Source of the DNA: Comamonadaceae bacterium UBA4962
GTDB lineage: Bacteria > Pseudomonadota > Gammaproteobacteria > Burkholderiales > Burkholderiaceae_C
Direction of reading: 5' to 3'
DNA length: 64,000 nt
Assembly (NCBI GenBank): GCA_002397315.1
Contig: DHAE01000007.1
Location: forward strand, 1 to 64,000
Shown in pieces: positions 19,806 to 27,416 of this stretch. The position numbers and the translations under genes are program-made. A model generated the notes under the pieces. It had not been told where the DNA came from. It worked only from the letters and a program-made list of their open reading frames with translations, and searched no databases. Within the stretch, counting starts at the first letter, position 1. Every line of letters begins with the position of its first letter.

Positions 19806-20564
19806 TCAGCGGCCCTGTTCGAGCCGGTCCGCGAAGAACGCGGGAAGCCCCGCGGCGCGCACGGCCGCCGCCGCGGCGGCGTGGTCGTAGGACACGCGGT
19901 GGAAGGCGATCGTGGCGGCGCCGTCGTCGAAGAGCGCGTACATGGCGCGCACGTCGCGGTCGCGCGGCTGGCCCACCGAGCCGGCCACCGCCAGCCACTG
20001 GCGGTGCGGCGGCACGGGCACGGGCACGCCGGGCTGGGGAACGAAGCGCATGAGCTTGGCGGTGGGCGTGAGGAAGTAGAGCGCCTGCTCGTGCACGTGG
20101 CCGCAGAACACGTAGCGGATCGCCGGGTCCATGGCGCTGGCGGCGGCCATGCTGCGCTCCGCCGCGCCGGCATCGTGCACGTAGTGCCATTGCGCAGGGT
20201 CGTCCGCACTCGCGTGCACCAGCAGCGCCGAGGCACCCAGCCGCCGCGCGAGCGGCAGGCCGGCCAGGAACTCGAAATGCCGCGGCGCGAGCTGCGCGTG
20301 CGTCCACCCCGCGCTCTGGTCGCCGAGGAGCTGTGAATCCACGGGCGGATCCAGCGCGGCCGCGTCGTGGTTGCCGAGCACGCAGGGCGCGCCCTGCGCG
20401 GCCAGTTCCATCGCTGTCTCCACCACCGCGACCGGATCGCCGCCGTAGCCCACCAGGTCGCCCAGCAGCGCGAACTGCTCCGCACCCTGCGCACGCGCAT
20501 GCGCGAGGCAGGCTTCGAGCGCCTGGCGGTTGGCATGGATGTCGGACAGCAGGGCGATCTTCAT
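19806..20564 (-). CDS. metallophosphoesterase (calcineurin-like)
   Basis: 252 residues from ATG 20564. The five metal-ligand blocks of calcineurin-like phosphoesterases are in order: LLSDIHANRQAL, LLGDLVGYGGDP, VLGNHD, LLVHAS and FCGHVHEQ. The form resembles the YfcE/diadenosine-type and protein-phosphatase-like cytoplasmic members; the substrate is not readable. It is the first gene of an operon with a Ser/Thr kinase-Usp fusion and SrkA, which makes a protein phosphatase partner an attractive but unproven role. An upstream in-frame extension to 20666 is possible but would add a Pro-rich leader not typical of the family. Confidence 0.85.
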   Translation of the reverse strand: MKIALLSDIHANRQALEACLAHARAQGAEQFALLGDLVGYGGDPVAVVETAMELAAQGAPCVLGNHDAAALDPPVDSQLLGDQSAGWTHAQLAPRHFEFLAGLPLARRLGASALLVHASADDPAQWHYVHDAGAAERSMAAASAMDPAIRYVFCGHVHEQALYFLTPTAKLMRFVPQPGVPVPVPPHRQWLAVAGSVGQPRDRDVRAMYALFDDGAATIAFHRVSYDHAAAAAAVRAAGLPAFFADRLEQGR

Positions 20565-20906
20565 GGCGGGCGCGCGCACGCGGGGCACGCTCGGTTCGGG
20601 CAGGGCTGGCAATGTGAAAGCGGGAAGGGCCCCGCCGCAACTCGACATGATGGCGCGGAAAGGCACGCCCGGGCACGCAGGCAGTGCAAAAAAGACGCGT
20701 TACGGTTCCGGGCTGCACAGGTATGCTTATTGAAATGAATAAATCGGCGGTGCAGATGCTGATTTCTTCAGGTGAAAGCGAAAATCTGCTGGGCTCCGGC
20801 AGGGCCTTGGAACGCGAAAGCCCCCGGCGCACGATGCGTCCGGGGGCTTTCAGCGGGGGCGGTTCGCCCGGCCCTGCCGCTTTCGGAGGTGGGGCCGGGA
20901 GAGGCG
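20565..20906. other. intergenic region with AT-rich island
   Basis: 342 bases between the phosphoesterase start and the ohr stop, both on the minus strand. Bases about 20690-20800 are markedly AT-rich for this genome and probably contain the promoter of the phosphoesterase-kinase operon, though no clean -35/-10 pair was picked out. The ohr terminator lies at 20816-20852. No gene is supported. Confidence 0.6.
20816..20852 (-). terminator. terminator of the ohrR-ohr unit
   Basis: GAAAGCCCCCGG (20816-20827) pairs perfectly with CCGGGGGCTTTC (20841-20852), and an inner CGCA/TGCG pair continues the stem. The minus-strand arm ends in a short T run, fitting termination of ohr transcription. Confidence 0.75.
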
Positions 20907-21323
20907 TCAGACCAGCGTGATCGTCACGTCGATGTTGCCGCGGGTGGCGTTGGAGTAGGGGCACACCTGGTGGGCGGCGTCGATCAGCTGCTGGGCCTTG
21001 TCCTTCTCCAGGCCGGGCAGGGACACGTTCAGGCGGGCGGCGATGCCATAGGCGTTCGGGATCTGGCCCAGGTCCACTTCGGCGTCGACCGACACGTCCT
21101 GCGGCACGGCGATGCCCAGCTTGCCGCCGACGGCCTTCAGGGCGCCGATGAAGCAGGCGGAGTAGCCGGCGGCGAAGAGCTGCTCGGGGTTCGTGCCGGT
21201 GCCGCTGGTGCCGGGGGCGGACAGCTTCACGTCCAGGCGGCCGTCATCGGTGCGCGAGGCGCCATCGCGGCCGCCGGTGGTGTGGGCGCGGGCGGTGTAG
21301 AGGACTTTGTCGAGCGTGGTCAT
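20907..21323 (-). CDS. ohr: organic hydroperoxide resistance protein Ohr
   Basis: 138 residues, the usual Ohr size. A cytoplasmic thiol peroxidase that reduces organic hydroperoxides, typically with lipoyl-protein electron donors. The peroxidatic cysteine C57 (GYSACFIGAL) and the resolving cysteine C121 (HQVCPYSNATRGN) are both present, as is the GGRDG loop near the N-terminus with the conserved arginine. The start has AAGGAG upstream. The gene follows ohrR by 38 bases in the same direction, so the repressor and enzyme are likely co-transcribed from the OhrR-controlled promoter at 21840-21880. A strong terminator follows. Confidence 0.97.
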   Translation of the reverse strand: MTTLDKVLYTARAHTTGGRDGASRTDDGRLDVKLSAPGTSGTGTNPEQLFAAGYSACFIGALKAVGGKLGIAVPQDVSVDAEVDLGQIPNAYGIAARLNVSLPGLEKDKAQQLIDAAHQVCPYSNATRGNIDVTITLV

Positions 21324-21361
21324 GGGGACTCCTTGGGTTGGTTGAACGGGAAAAGAAACGG

Positions 21362-21832
21362 TCAGCCCGGGCTGCGGGCGATGCGATCGCGCAGCCCGGT
21401 GAGCTGCGCGGTGAGCGCCTGCAGTTCCGGAATGGTGCACTCGCTGCGCTCGAGCACGCAATGGGGAATCGGCTCGGCCTGGCGGCGCAGCGCGCGGCCC
21501 GCGTCGGTCAGGGCGATGCGCACGCGGCGCTCGTCTTCGGCATCGCGCTGCCGCGCCACCAGACCCGAGGTCTCCAGCCGCTTGAGCAGCGGCGTGAGCG
21601 TGCCGGAATCCAGGCACAGGCGCTCGCCGAGTTCCGAGACGGTGACGCCGTCGCGCTCCCACAGGGCGAGCATGGCGATGTATTGCGGGTAGGTGAGGCC
21701 GATGGCATCGAGCAGCGGCTTGTAGAGCTTGGTCATCGCCAGCGACGCCGAATACAGCGCGAAGCACACCTGGTTGTCCAGCCGCTGGAGGGCGGGGAGC
21801 GGGGGCATGGCTGGGATGGTGCGGGAGGGCAT
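21362..21832 (-). CDS. ohrR: MarR-family organic-peroxide sensor repressor OhrR
   Basis: 156 residues from ATG 21832. OhrR represses ohr until a peroxide oxidises its reactive cysteine. That residue is C23 in LDNQVCFALYSAS, matching the numbering of 2-Cys OhrR proteins such as C22 in Xanthomonas. Further cysteines in PHCVLERSECTIPEL may act as the resolving thiol. The winged helix lies around YPQYIAMLALWERDG, SGTLTPLLKRLE and DERRVRIALTDAG. ATG 21832 is chosen because GATAAT lies seven bases upstream with TTGCAC 17 bases further up; ATG 21808 would remove eight residues, and ATG 21853 falls inside the operator. Confidence 0.95.
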   Translation of the reverse strand: MPSRTIPAMPPLPALQRLDNQVCFALYSASLAMTKLYKPLLDAIGLTYPQYIAMLALWERDGVTVSELGERLCLDSGTLTPLLKRLETSGLVARQRDAEDERRVRIALTDAGRALRRQAEPIPHCVLERSECTIPELQALTAQLTGLRDRIARSPG

Positions 21833-21839
21833 GGATGGA

Positions 21840-21880
21840 ATTATCGTTGCCAATTAAATTGCGTGCAATTGAATTGGCAA
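21840..21880 (-). promoter_or_regulatory. ohrR promoter overlapped by OhrR operators
   Basis: Minus-strand promoter TTGCAC (21868-21863), 17 bases, GATAAT (21845-21840). CAATTAAATTG (21851-21861) lies in the spacer and CAATTGAATTG (21866-21876) overlaps the -35. Both resemble known OhrR sites of the form ACAATT/AATTGT, and they are framed by a larger palindrome, TTGCCAATT (21847-21855) and AATTGGCAA (21872-21880). Repressor bound here would block polymerase directly. Confidence 0.8.
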
Positions 21881-21931
21881 TGACCATACAGCGCATGGGG
21901 CTGCGCTCGGGAGCGCCGCCCCGGTGTTCGT

Positions 21932-22780
21932 TCAATAGCGGTACACGCCCTGGCCCGTCTTGCGGCCCAGGCGCCCGGCGGCCACCATCTCCTTGAGCAG
22001 CGGGCAGGGACGGTATTTGCTGTCGCCGAACTCGTCCAGATAGACGTTCATCACGGCCAGGCACACGTCGAGGCCGATCATGTCGGCCAGCGCCAGCGGG
22101 CCGATCGGCTGGTTGCAGCCGAGCTTCATGCCGGCATCGATGTCCTCGGGCGTGGCCAGGCCCTCGGCCAGCACGAAGAACGCCTCGTTGATCATCGGCA
22201 CCAGGATGCGGTTCACCACGAAGCCCGGCGCGTTCTTCACAGTGATCGGGCTCTTGCCCAGCCGTTCTGCCAGGGCCTTCACGGCGTCGTGCGTGGCGTC
22301 GCTGGTCTGCAGGCCGCGGATGATCTCCACCAGCGCCATCATCGGTACCGGGTTGAAGAAGTGCATGCCGATGAAGCGGTCGGGCCGCGAGGTGGCGGCG
22401 GCCAGTTGCGTGATGGAGATCGACGAGGTGTTCGACGCGATGACCACCTCGGGCGCCGCGATCGCGTCCACCTGCCGGAGGATCTTCACCTTCAGTTCGT
22501 GGTTCTCGGTGGCGGCCTCGATGATGAGCTGCGCGGCCTTCAGGTCGTCGTAGTCCGTCGAGGTCTTGATGCGCGCGAGCGCCGCGTCCTTGTCGGCCGC
22601 GGTGATCTTTTCCTTCTTGATGAGCCGGTCCAGGCTGCCGGACACGGTGGCCAGGCCCTTTTGCACGGCCGCGTCGGAAATGTCCACCATCACCGCGTCG
22701 ATGCCGGCGACCGCGCAGGCCTGCGCGATGCCGTTGCCCATGGTGCCCGCGCCGATGATGCCGACGGTGTTGATCGTCAT
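21932..22780 (-). CDS. 3-hydroxybutyryl-CoA dehydrogenase
   Basis: 282 residues, the length of single-domain-pair HbdA/PaaH enzymes. It oxidises 3-hydroxyacyl-CoA to 3-oxoacyl-CoA with NAD(P) in the cytoplasm, in fatty-acid, butyrate or phenylacetate breakdown. The Rossmann motif is GIIGAGTMGNGIAQ. The catalytic His-Glu region is GMHFFNPVPMMALVEII, and the C-terminal dimer domain contains KNAPGFVVNRILVPMINEA. A good Shine-Dalgarno (AGGAGG) precedes ATG 22780. The gene is downstream of an ABC-2 exporter on the same strand by 64 bases, without an obvious functional link. Confidence 0.95.
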   Translation of the reverse strand: MTINTVGIIGAGTMGNGIAQACAVAGIDAVMVDISDAAVQKGLATVSGSLDRLIKKEKITAADKDAALARIKTSTDYDDLKAAQLIIEAATENHELKVKILRQVDAIAAPEVVIASNTSSISITQLAAATSRPDRFIGMHFFNPVPMMALVEIIRGLQTSDATHDAVKALAERLGKSPITVKNAPGFVVNRILVPMINEAFFVLAEGLATPEDIDAGMKLGCNQPIGPLALADMIGLDVCLAVMNVYLDEFGDSKYRPCPLLKEMVAAGRLGRKTGQGVYRY

Positions 22781-22844
22781 TGGGAATCCTCCTGAAGAAC
22801 GAATGGAAAAGACAAGGGAAAGAAACGAAAGGCGGACCGGCCGT

Positions 22845-23660
22845 TTACTTCGCGAAGCGGCGGCGCGTGAGCGCGAGCGCGATCCAGAACGAGGCCAGCG
22901 CGGTGAGGCCCACCACCAGCCCGTGGCGCAGCGGGTGCGCGGGCCACTGGTCCATGAAGAGCGGCCGCACCAATTCGACCACGTTGGTGAGCGGCAGCCA
23001 GTCCGAAACGCGACGCACCAGCTCCGGCAACTGCTCGCGCGGGAAGAACACGCCCGAGAGGAACATCATCGGCGTGAGCACCAGCGTGAAGTAGTAGGTG
23101 AAGAAATCGTAGCCCTTGGCGAGGGCATTGAAGATGAGCGCGATGCTGGAGAACATCACGCCCGCCAGCAGCAATACGGGCCAGGCGACCAGCAGCTTGG
23201 GGCTGTGGCTGATGCCGAGCGCCAGCATCACCCCCATGATCGCCGTCACGGTGAAGAACGCCTTGAACGCGGCCCACAGCATCTCGGCCAGCACCACGTC
23301 GTCCAGGCCGACGGGGGCGTTCATGATGCCGTCCCAGGTCTTCTGCACGTGCATGCGCGAGAACGCGGAATAGAGCGCCTCGAAGCTCGCCGCGTTCATC
23401 GCGCTCATGCAGATCGAACCGCTGGCGAGGAACAGGATGTAGGGCACCGTGCGCCCGCCCACGTTCACCTGGCCCACCAGCGCGCCCATGCCGTAGCCGA
23501 AGGCCACCAGCCACATCAGCGGCTCGGCGATGTTGCCCAGCAGGCTCGGCACCGCCAGCTTGCGCCACACGAGCAGGTTGCGCAGGAACACGGGCCACCA
23601 GCGCGCGGTGGGTGCGGGGGGGCGCCAATGGCTGGGCGCGGAAGGCGTGGGAGAGTCCAT
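22845..23660 (-). CDS. ABC-2 type transporter permease (NodJ-like)
   Basis: 271 residues with about six membrane helices typical of ABC-2 permeases. The family motif region LMWLVAFGYGMGALV and the late LTPMMFLSGVFFPREQLPE loop are clear. Such permeases pair with a DrrA/NodI-type ATPase to export lipids, glycolipids or drugs. The partner ATPase is 59 bases upstream on the same strand. In rhizobia NodIJ exports Nod factors, but the same pair is widespread in nonsymbiotic betaproteobacteria with unknown substrate, so no export substrate is claimed. Confidence 0.9.
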   Translation of the reverse strand: MDSPTPSAPSHWRPPAPTARWWPVFLRNLLVWRKLAVPSLLGNIAEPLMWLVAFGYGMGALVGQVNVGGRTVPYILFLASGSICMSAMNAASFEALYSAFSRMHVQKTWDGIMNAPVGLDDVVLAEMLWAAFKAFFTVTAIMGVMLALGISHSPKLLVAWPVLLLAGVMFSSIALIFNALAKGYDFFTYYFTLVLTPMMFLSGVFFPREQLPELVRRVSDWLPLTNVVELVRPLFMDQWPAHPLRHGLVVGLTALASFWIALALTRRRFAK

Positions 23661-23719
23661 GGGATCGGTCCTGGAGGCGGCAGACAGGGAGGGGGAAGAA
23701 CGGGGGCAGCGGAGCCGCT

Positions 23720-24667
23720 TCACTCGCGGATCTGGCGGCCCGTGAGCTTGAGGAACAGGTCCTCCAGGTTGGCGGGGCGGTGCAGGCGCCGCAGCTGCGC
23801 ATGCGTGTCGAGCGCGGCGAGCAGCGGGCGCGCGTCCTGCGTGTAGAAGAACACGGTCTCGCCGCTCACCTCCACGCGCGCCGCGAGCGGGCGCAGCGCG
23901 GCGTCTTCGGCCAGCGCCAGCGCGCCCTGGCCGTACACCTCGACCACGTCGCTCTCCAGATGCTCGGCGATCAGTTCGCGCGGGCGGCCCTCGGCGATCC
24001 TGCGGCCGTGGTCCAGCACCAGCAGCCGGGTGCAGAGGCGCTCGGCCTCGTCCATGAAATGCGTGGTGAGCAGGATCGACTTGCCCTGCTGCTGCAGCAA
24101 CTGCTGCAGGCGCTCCCACATCAGGTGGCGGGCCTGCGGGTCCAGGCCCGTGGTGGGCTCGTCGAGCAGCAGCAGCGCCGGATCGTTCACCAGCGCCCGC
24201 GCGAGCGAGAGACGCCGCTTCATGCCGCCCGAGAGCTCGCCCGGCTTCGCATCGGCCTTGTGGGAGAGCGCGGCGAACTCCAGCAGCCGCGGCACGCGCT
24301 CGTCCATCGTCCGGCCGCGCAGGCCGAAGTAGCGGCCGAACACGTGCAGGTTCTCCGCGCAGGTGAAGTCCGGGTCGAGCGTGTCGAACTGCGTCACCAC
24401 GCCCAACCGCGCCTTGATGGGGCGCGCGTCGTGCGGCATGCGCAGCGGCGCGCCGCCGCCGGGCGGGTGGAAGCGCACGCTGCCTTCGTCCGGCGCCGTG
24501 AGGCCCAGGCACATGCGCAGCGTGGTGGTCTTGCCCGCGCCGTTGGGGCCGATCACGCCCAGGCATTCGCCCGGCGCGATGGAGAACGACAGGTCGTCCA
24601 CCACGGCGGTGCCGCCGTAGCGCTTGCGCAGGTGGGCGATCTCGAAAAGCGGGAAGGGTGTGGCCAT
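23720..24667 (-). CDS. ABC transporter ATP-binding protein (NodI/DrrA family)
   Basis: 315 residues. Walker A GPNGAGKTTTL, Q-loop in VVTQFDTLDPDFT, signature LSGGMKRRLSLARAL, Walker B LLLLDEPTTGLDP and the H-loop LTTHFMDEAERL are all intact. The segment TQFDTLDPDFTCAENLHVFG strongly resembles NodI. A C-terminal accessory region of about 80 residues follows. It powers the permease encoded just downstream. ATG 24667 lacks a Shine-Dalgarno, but AATAAT lies seven bases before it (minus strand, 24680-24675), one of the leaderless-like arrangements in this window. Divergent from purT. Confidence 0.93.
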   Translation of the reverse strand: MATPFPLFEIAHLRKRYGGTAVVDDLSFSIAPGECLGVIGPNGAGKTTTLRMCLGLTAPDEGSVRFHPPGGGAPLRMPHDARPIKARLGVVTQFDTLDPDFTCAENLHVFGRYFGLRGRTMDERVPRLLEFAALSHKADAKPGELSGGMKRRLSLARALVNDPALLLLDEPTTGLDPQARHLMWERLQQLLQQQGKSILLTTHFMDEAERLCTRLLVLDHGRRIAEGRPRELIAEHLESDVVEVYGQGALALAEDAALRPLAARVEVSGETVFFYTQDARPLLAALDTHAQLRRLHRPANLEDLFLKLTGRQIRE

Positions 24668-24746
24668 GGCGTCTATTATTGGCCGCCCTTTTCGCGCTCC
24701 ATCCGCCCTCCCTTCCTTCCTTTCTTTCTTTTCTTCGACGATTCCC

Positions 24747-25991
24747 ATGCCCATCACCCTCGGCACCCCCCTCTCGCCTTCCGCCACCAAAGTCATGCTG
24801 CTCGGCTCCGGCGAGCTGGGCAAGGAAGTGCTCATCGCCCTGCAGCGCCTGGGCGTGGAAACCATCGCCGTGGACCGCTACGACAACGCCCCCGGCCAGC
24901 AGGTGGCGCACCATGCGCGCACCATCACCATGAGCGATCCGCAGCAACTGAAAGCGCTGATCGAAGCCGAGCGCCCGCACCTCGTCGTGCCCGAGATCGA
25001 GGCCATCGCCACGCCCATGCTCGAAGAACTGGAGGCCGCCGGCACCGTGCGCGTGATCCCCACGGCCCGCGCCGCGCGCCTCACCATGGACCGCGAAGGC
25101 ATCCGCCGCCTGGCCGCCGAGACGCTGGGCCTGCCCACCAGCCCCTACCGCTTCTGCGATTCGGCCGAGGAACTGCAGGCCGCCATCGACGGCACCGACG
25201 GCCAGCCCGCCATCGGCTTCCCCTGCGTGGTCAAGCCGGTGATGAGCAGCTCCGGCAAGGGCCAGAGCAAGCTCGACGGCCCGGCCGACGTGCAAAAGGC
25301 CTGGGACTACGCCATGGCCGGCGGCCGCGTGAGCCACGGCCGCGTCATCGTCGAGGGCTTCATCGACTTCGACTACGAGATCACCCTGCTCACCGTGCGC
25401 GCCCTCGCCGCCGACGGCAGCATCCAGACGCACTTCTGCGAGCCCATCGGCCACAAGCAGGTCAGCGGCGACTACGTGGAAAGCTGGCAGCCCCAGCCCA
25501 TGCCGTCCCTCGCGCTGCAGCGCGCCCAGGACATCGCCCGGGCGGTGACGGACGATCTGGGCCGCGGCCTGGACGGCCAGCCCTCGGGCCAGGGCCTGTT
25601 CGGCGTGGAGCTGTTCGTGAAGGGCGACGAGGTGTGGTTCAGCGAAGTGAGCCCGCGCCCGCACGACACCGGCCTGGTCACCCTCGCCACGCAGCACCAG
25701 AGCGAATTCGAGCTGCATGCGCGCGCCATCCTGGGCCTGCCGGTGGACACCCGCCTGCGCAACCCCGGCGCCAGCGCCGTGATCTACGGCGGCATGGACG
25801 CCCAGGGCATCGCCTTCGATGGCGTGGACGAGGCGCTGCGCGTGCCGGACACCGACCTGCGCCTCTTCGGCAAGCCCGAGAGCTTCACCAAGCGCCGCAT
25901 GGGCGTGGCGGTGGCCCGGGCGGACGATGTGGACACGGCCCGCGCGAATGCCAAGCTGGCGGCGGGCAAGGTGAAGCCACGCGCGGCGTGA
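24747..25991 (+). CDS. purT: formate-dependent phosphoribosylglycinamide formyltransferase PurT
   Basis: 414 residues. An ATP-grasp enzyme that makes formyl-GAR from GAR, formate and ATP, the folate-independent third step of purine synthesis. N-terminal dinucleotide-type fold with MLLGSGELGKEV; ATP-grasp core with VVKPVMSSSGKGQS, VEGFIDFDYEITLLTVR and the metal-binding FSEVSPRPHDTGLVTL. The C-terminal KRRMGVAVARADD closes the family pattern. No Shine-Dalgarno is present; the leader (about 24703-24739) is an unusual pyrimidine-rich CT tract, and TATTAT at 24674-24679 may be its -10. Divergent from the ABC exporter by 79 bases. Confidence 0.97.
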   Translation: MPITLGTPLSPSATKVMLLGSGELGKEVLIALQRLGVETIAVDRYDNAPGQQVAHHARTITMSDPQQLKALIEAERPHLVVPEIEAIATPMLEELEAAGTVRVIPTARAARLTMDREGIRRLAAETLGLPTSPYRFCDSAEELQAAIDGTDGQPAIGFPCVVKPVMSSSGKGQSKLDGPADVQKAWDYAMAGGRVSHGRVIVEGFIDFDYEITLLTVRALAADGSIQTHFCEPIGHKQVSGDYVESWQPQPMPSLALQRAQDIARAVTDDLGRGLDGQPSGQGLFGVELFVKGDEVWFSEVSPRPHDTGLVTLATQHQSEFELHARAILGLPVDTRLRNPGASAVIYGGMDAQGIAFDGVDEALRVPDTDLRLFGKPESFTKRRMGVAVARADDVDTARANAKLAAGKVKPRAA

Positions 25992-26105
25992 ATCGCGAAA
26001 GGCCACCCCGGTGCGCTGAATGACCGGTGCGAGGGCGAGGGTCTGTGGGCCGGCGGGCGGCTGGCAGCGCCGTTTCCCACCGATCGTCTTTGTGACGCAC
26101 CCGTG

Positions 26106-27107
26106 CTACGGGGTGCCGTGCGGTCCCGTGCTCGACCCCCGCACCACCAACTCCCCCTCCAGCACCACGCGCCGCGCCGGCCGCGCCGGCTCCTGCATGC
26201 GCTGCAGCAGCAGTTCCGCCGCCGTGCGGCCGATGTCGTAGGTGGGCTGGGCGATGGTGGTCACGTCCAGGGCGGGCAGGGCCGTCCAGTCGTTGTTGTC
26301 GAAGCCGGCGATGCCGATGTCCCGCGGGGTGCGCAGGCCGGCGGCCTGCACGGCCTGCAGGGCGCCGAGCAGCAGCAGGCCGTTGGTGGCGAGCAGGGCG
26401 TCGGGGCGTTCTCGCGGCGCGGCGGCCAGCAGCTGCGCGGTGGCCCGCTCGCCCGCGTCGCGCGTGGGATTGAGCCAGACCGGCCGCGGCGCGAGGCCCT
26501 GGGCGGCCAGGGCCTGCGCATAGCCCGCGTGGCGCTGCTGGCCCGTGGTGCTGTGGGTGCCGGCGAGCAGGGCGATGCGGCGGTAGCCCGACTGCAGCAG
26601 GTGCTCCGTGGCGCGGCGCGCGGCGGCGTGGTTGTCGAGCACCACGCGGTCCACGCGCGTGCCTTCCAGCGCACGGTCCACCAGCACCAGGGGAAACGGC
26701 CATGCCTCGGGCCGCAGTCGCTGCAGGCCTTCCATGGTGGGCGACAGGATCACGCCGCTGGCCTGCTCGTCGGCCATCAGTTCCAGGTACGACTGCTCCT
26801 TGGCGGGGTTTTCGTCGCTGTTGCAGAGGATGAGCCGCAGGCCGTTCCGGTAGGCCATGTCTTCCACCGCGCGGCCCACGTCGGTGAAGAAGGGGCTGCG
26901 GATGTCCGAGACGATCAGGCCCACGAGCGACGCGCGGCGCTGGCGCAGTCGGCGTGCCGCGAGATTGGGCCGGTAGCCCAGCTCGGCGATGGCCTGCTCC
27001 ACGCGCTCGCGCAGCGGGGAGCGCACGGCGTCGGGAGTGGTGAGCACGCGCGAGACGGTGGTGGTGGATACGCCCGCGCGCTGCGCGACGTCCTTGATGC
27101 TGGCCAA
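26106..27107 (-). CDS. LacI-family transcriptional regulator of the fructose PTS operon
   Basis: 333 residues from a TTG start at 27107. The helix-turn-helix is canonical (ASIKDVAQRAGVSTTTVSRV), and the periplasmic-binding-like effector domain runs from about residue 60 (VGLIVSDIRSPFFTDV) to the end, with GFDNNDWTALP near the ligand site. The TTG start is chosen because CAGGAG precedes it by six bases and the protein then begins like most LacI members. An upstream GTG at 27155 would add 16 residues and has no ribosome site. It faces away from fruBKA. Two matching palindromes in the intergenic region suggest that it represses both itself and the operon, presumably relieved by a fructose phosphate. 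Confidence 0.9.
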   Translation of the reverse strand: MASIKDVAQRAGVSTTTVSRVLTTPDAVRSPLRERVEQAIAELGYRPNLAARRLRQRRASLVGLIVSDIRSPFFTDVGRAVEDMAYRNGLRLILCNSDENPAKEQSYLELMADEQASGVILSPTMEGLQRLRPEAWPFPLVLVDRALEGTRVDRVVLDNHAAARRATEHLLQSGYRRIALLAGTHSTTGQQRHAGYAQALAAQGLAPRPVWLNPTRDAGERATAQLLAAAPRERPDALLATNGLLLLGALQAVQAAGLRTPRDIGIAGFDNNDWTALPALDVTTIAQPTYDIGRTAAELLLQRMQEPARPARRVVLEGELVVRGSSTGPHGTP

Positions 27108-27195
27108 TCCGGGCTCCTGGGCAAAGGCGAGGGATACGGGTGCTGGGATCGGCACCCGGCGTTGTGCCGAAAACGCCCGACCCCTTCAGAAGGAT

Positions 27196-27207
27196 GGTAA
27201 CGATTCC
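27196..27207. promoter_or_regulatory. LacI-type operator 1 (regulator side)
   Basis: GGTAACGATTCC differs by one base from a perfect palindrome, GGTATCGATTCC. It is nearly identical in core to the site at 27386-27397 on the fruB side. It sits 89 bases upstream of the regulator start, suiting autoregulation. Confidence 0.65.
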
Positions 27208-27311
27208 AGGATCGGCTTGGCAAGCCTGCGACCGCCGCTGTACGGAAACGACGTGAAAGCGGCGCCGACGGGGCATGGATCCGCTTCCGACAGCCGTCAT
27301 TTCTAGGTGTT

Positions 27312-27345
27312 TTCCCGAGGGGTGCCGTATCGGGCCCCTCGGGAA
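27312..27345. promoter_or_regulatory. perfect 11-bp hairpin upstream of the fruB promoter
   Basis: TTCCCGAGGGG (27312-27322) and CCCCTCGGGAA (27335-27345) are exact inverted repeats with a 12-base gap. It lies immediately before the fruB -35. It might be an activator site, a symmetric operator or a DNA/RNA structure; no T tract marks it as a terminator. Confidence 0.5.
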
Positions 27346-27348
27346 CGC

Positions 27349-27400
27349 TTGTCCACTGGCAAGGCAAACCTTCATAATCGCGTTTGGAATCGATACCAAA
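27349..27400 (+). promoter_or_regulatory. fruB promoter and LacI-type operator 2
   Basis: -35 TTGTCC (27349-27354), 18-base spacer, -10 CATAAT (27373-27378). The predicted start of transcription near 27385 falls inside TTTGGAATCGATACCAAA (27383-27400), an 18-base palindrome with one mismatched pair. This geometry is typical of repression at +1. The core matches operator 1. Confidence 0.75.
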
Positions 27401-27416
27401 TTCAGGAGGCATGCCC

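Noticed and set aside
23720..24667. Nod-factor export system NodI (with the permease as NodJ)
   Set aside because: The sequence is NodI-like, but no nod genes are present and such ABC-2 pairs are common in nonsymbiotic betaproteobacteria, so the symbols were not assigned.
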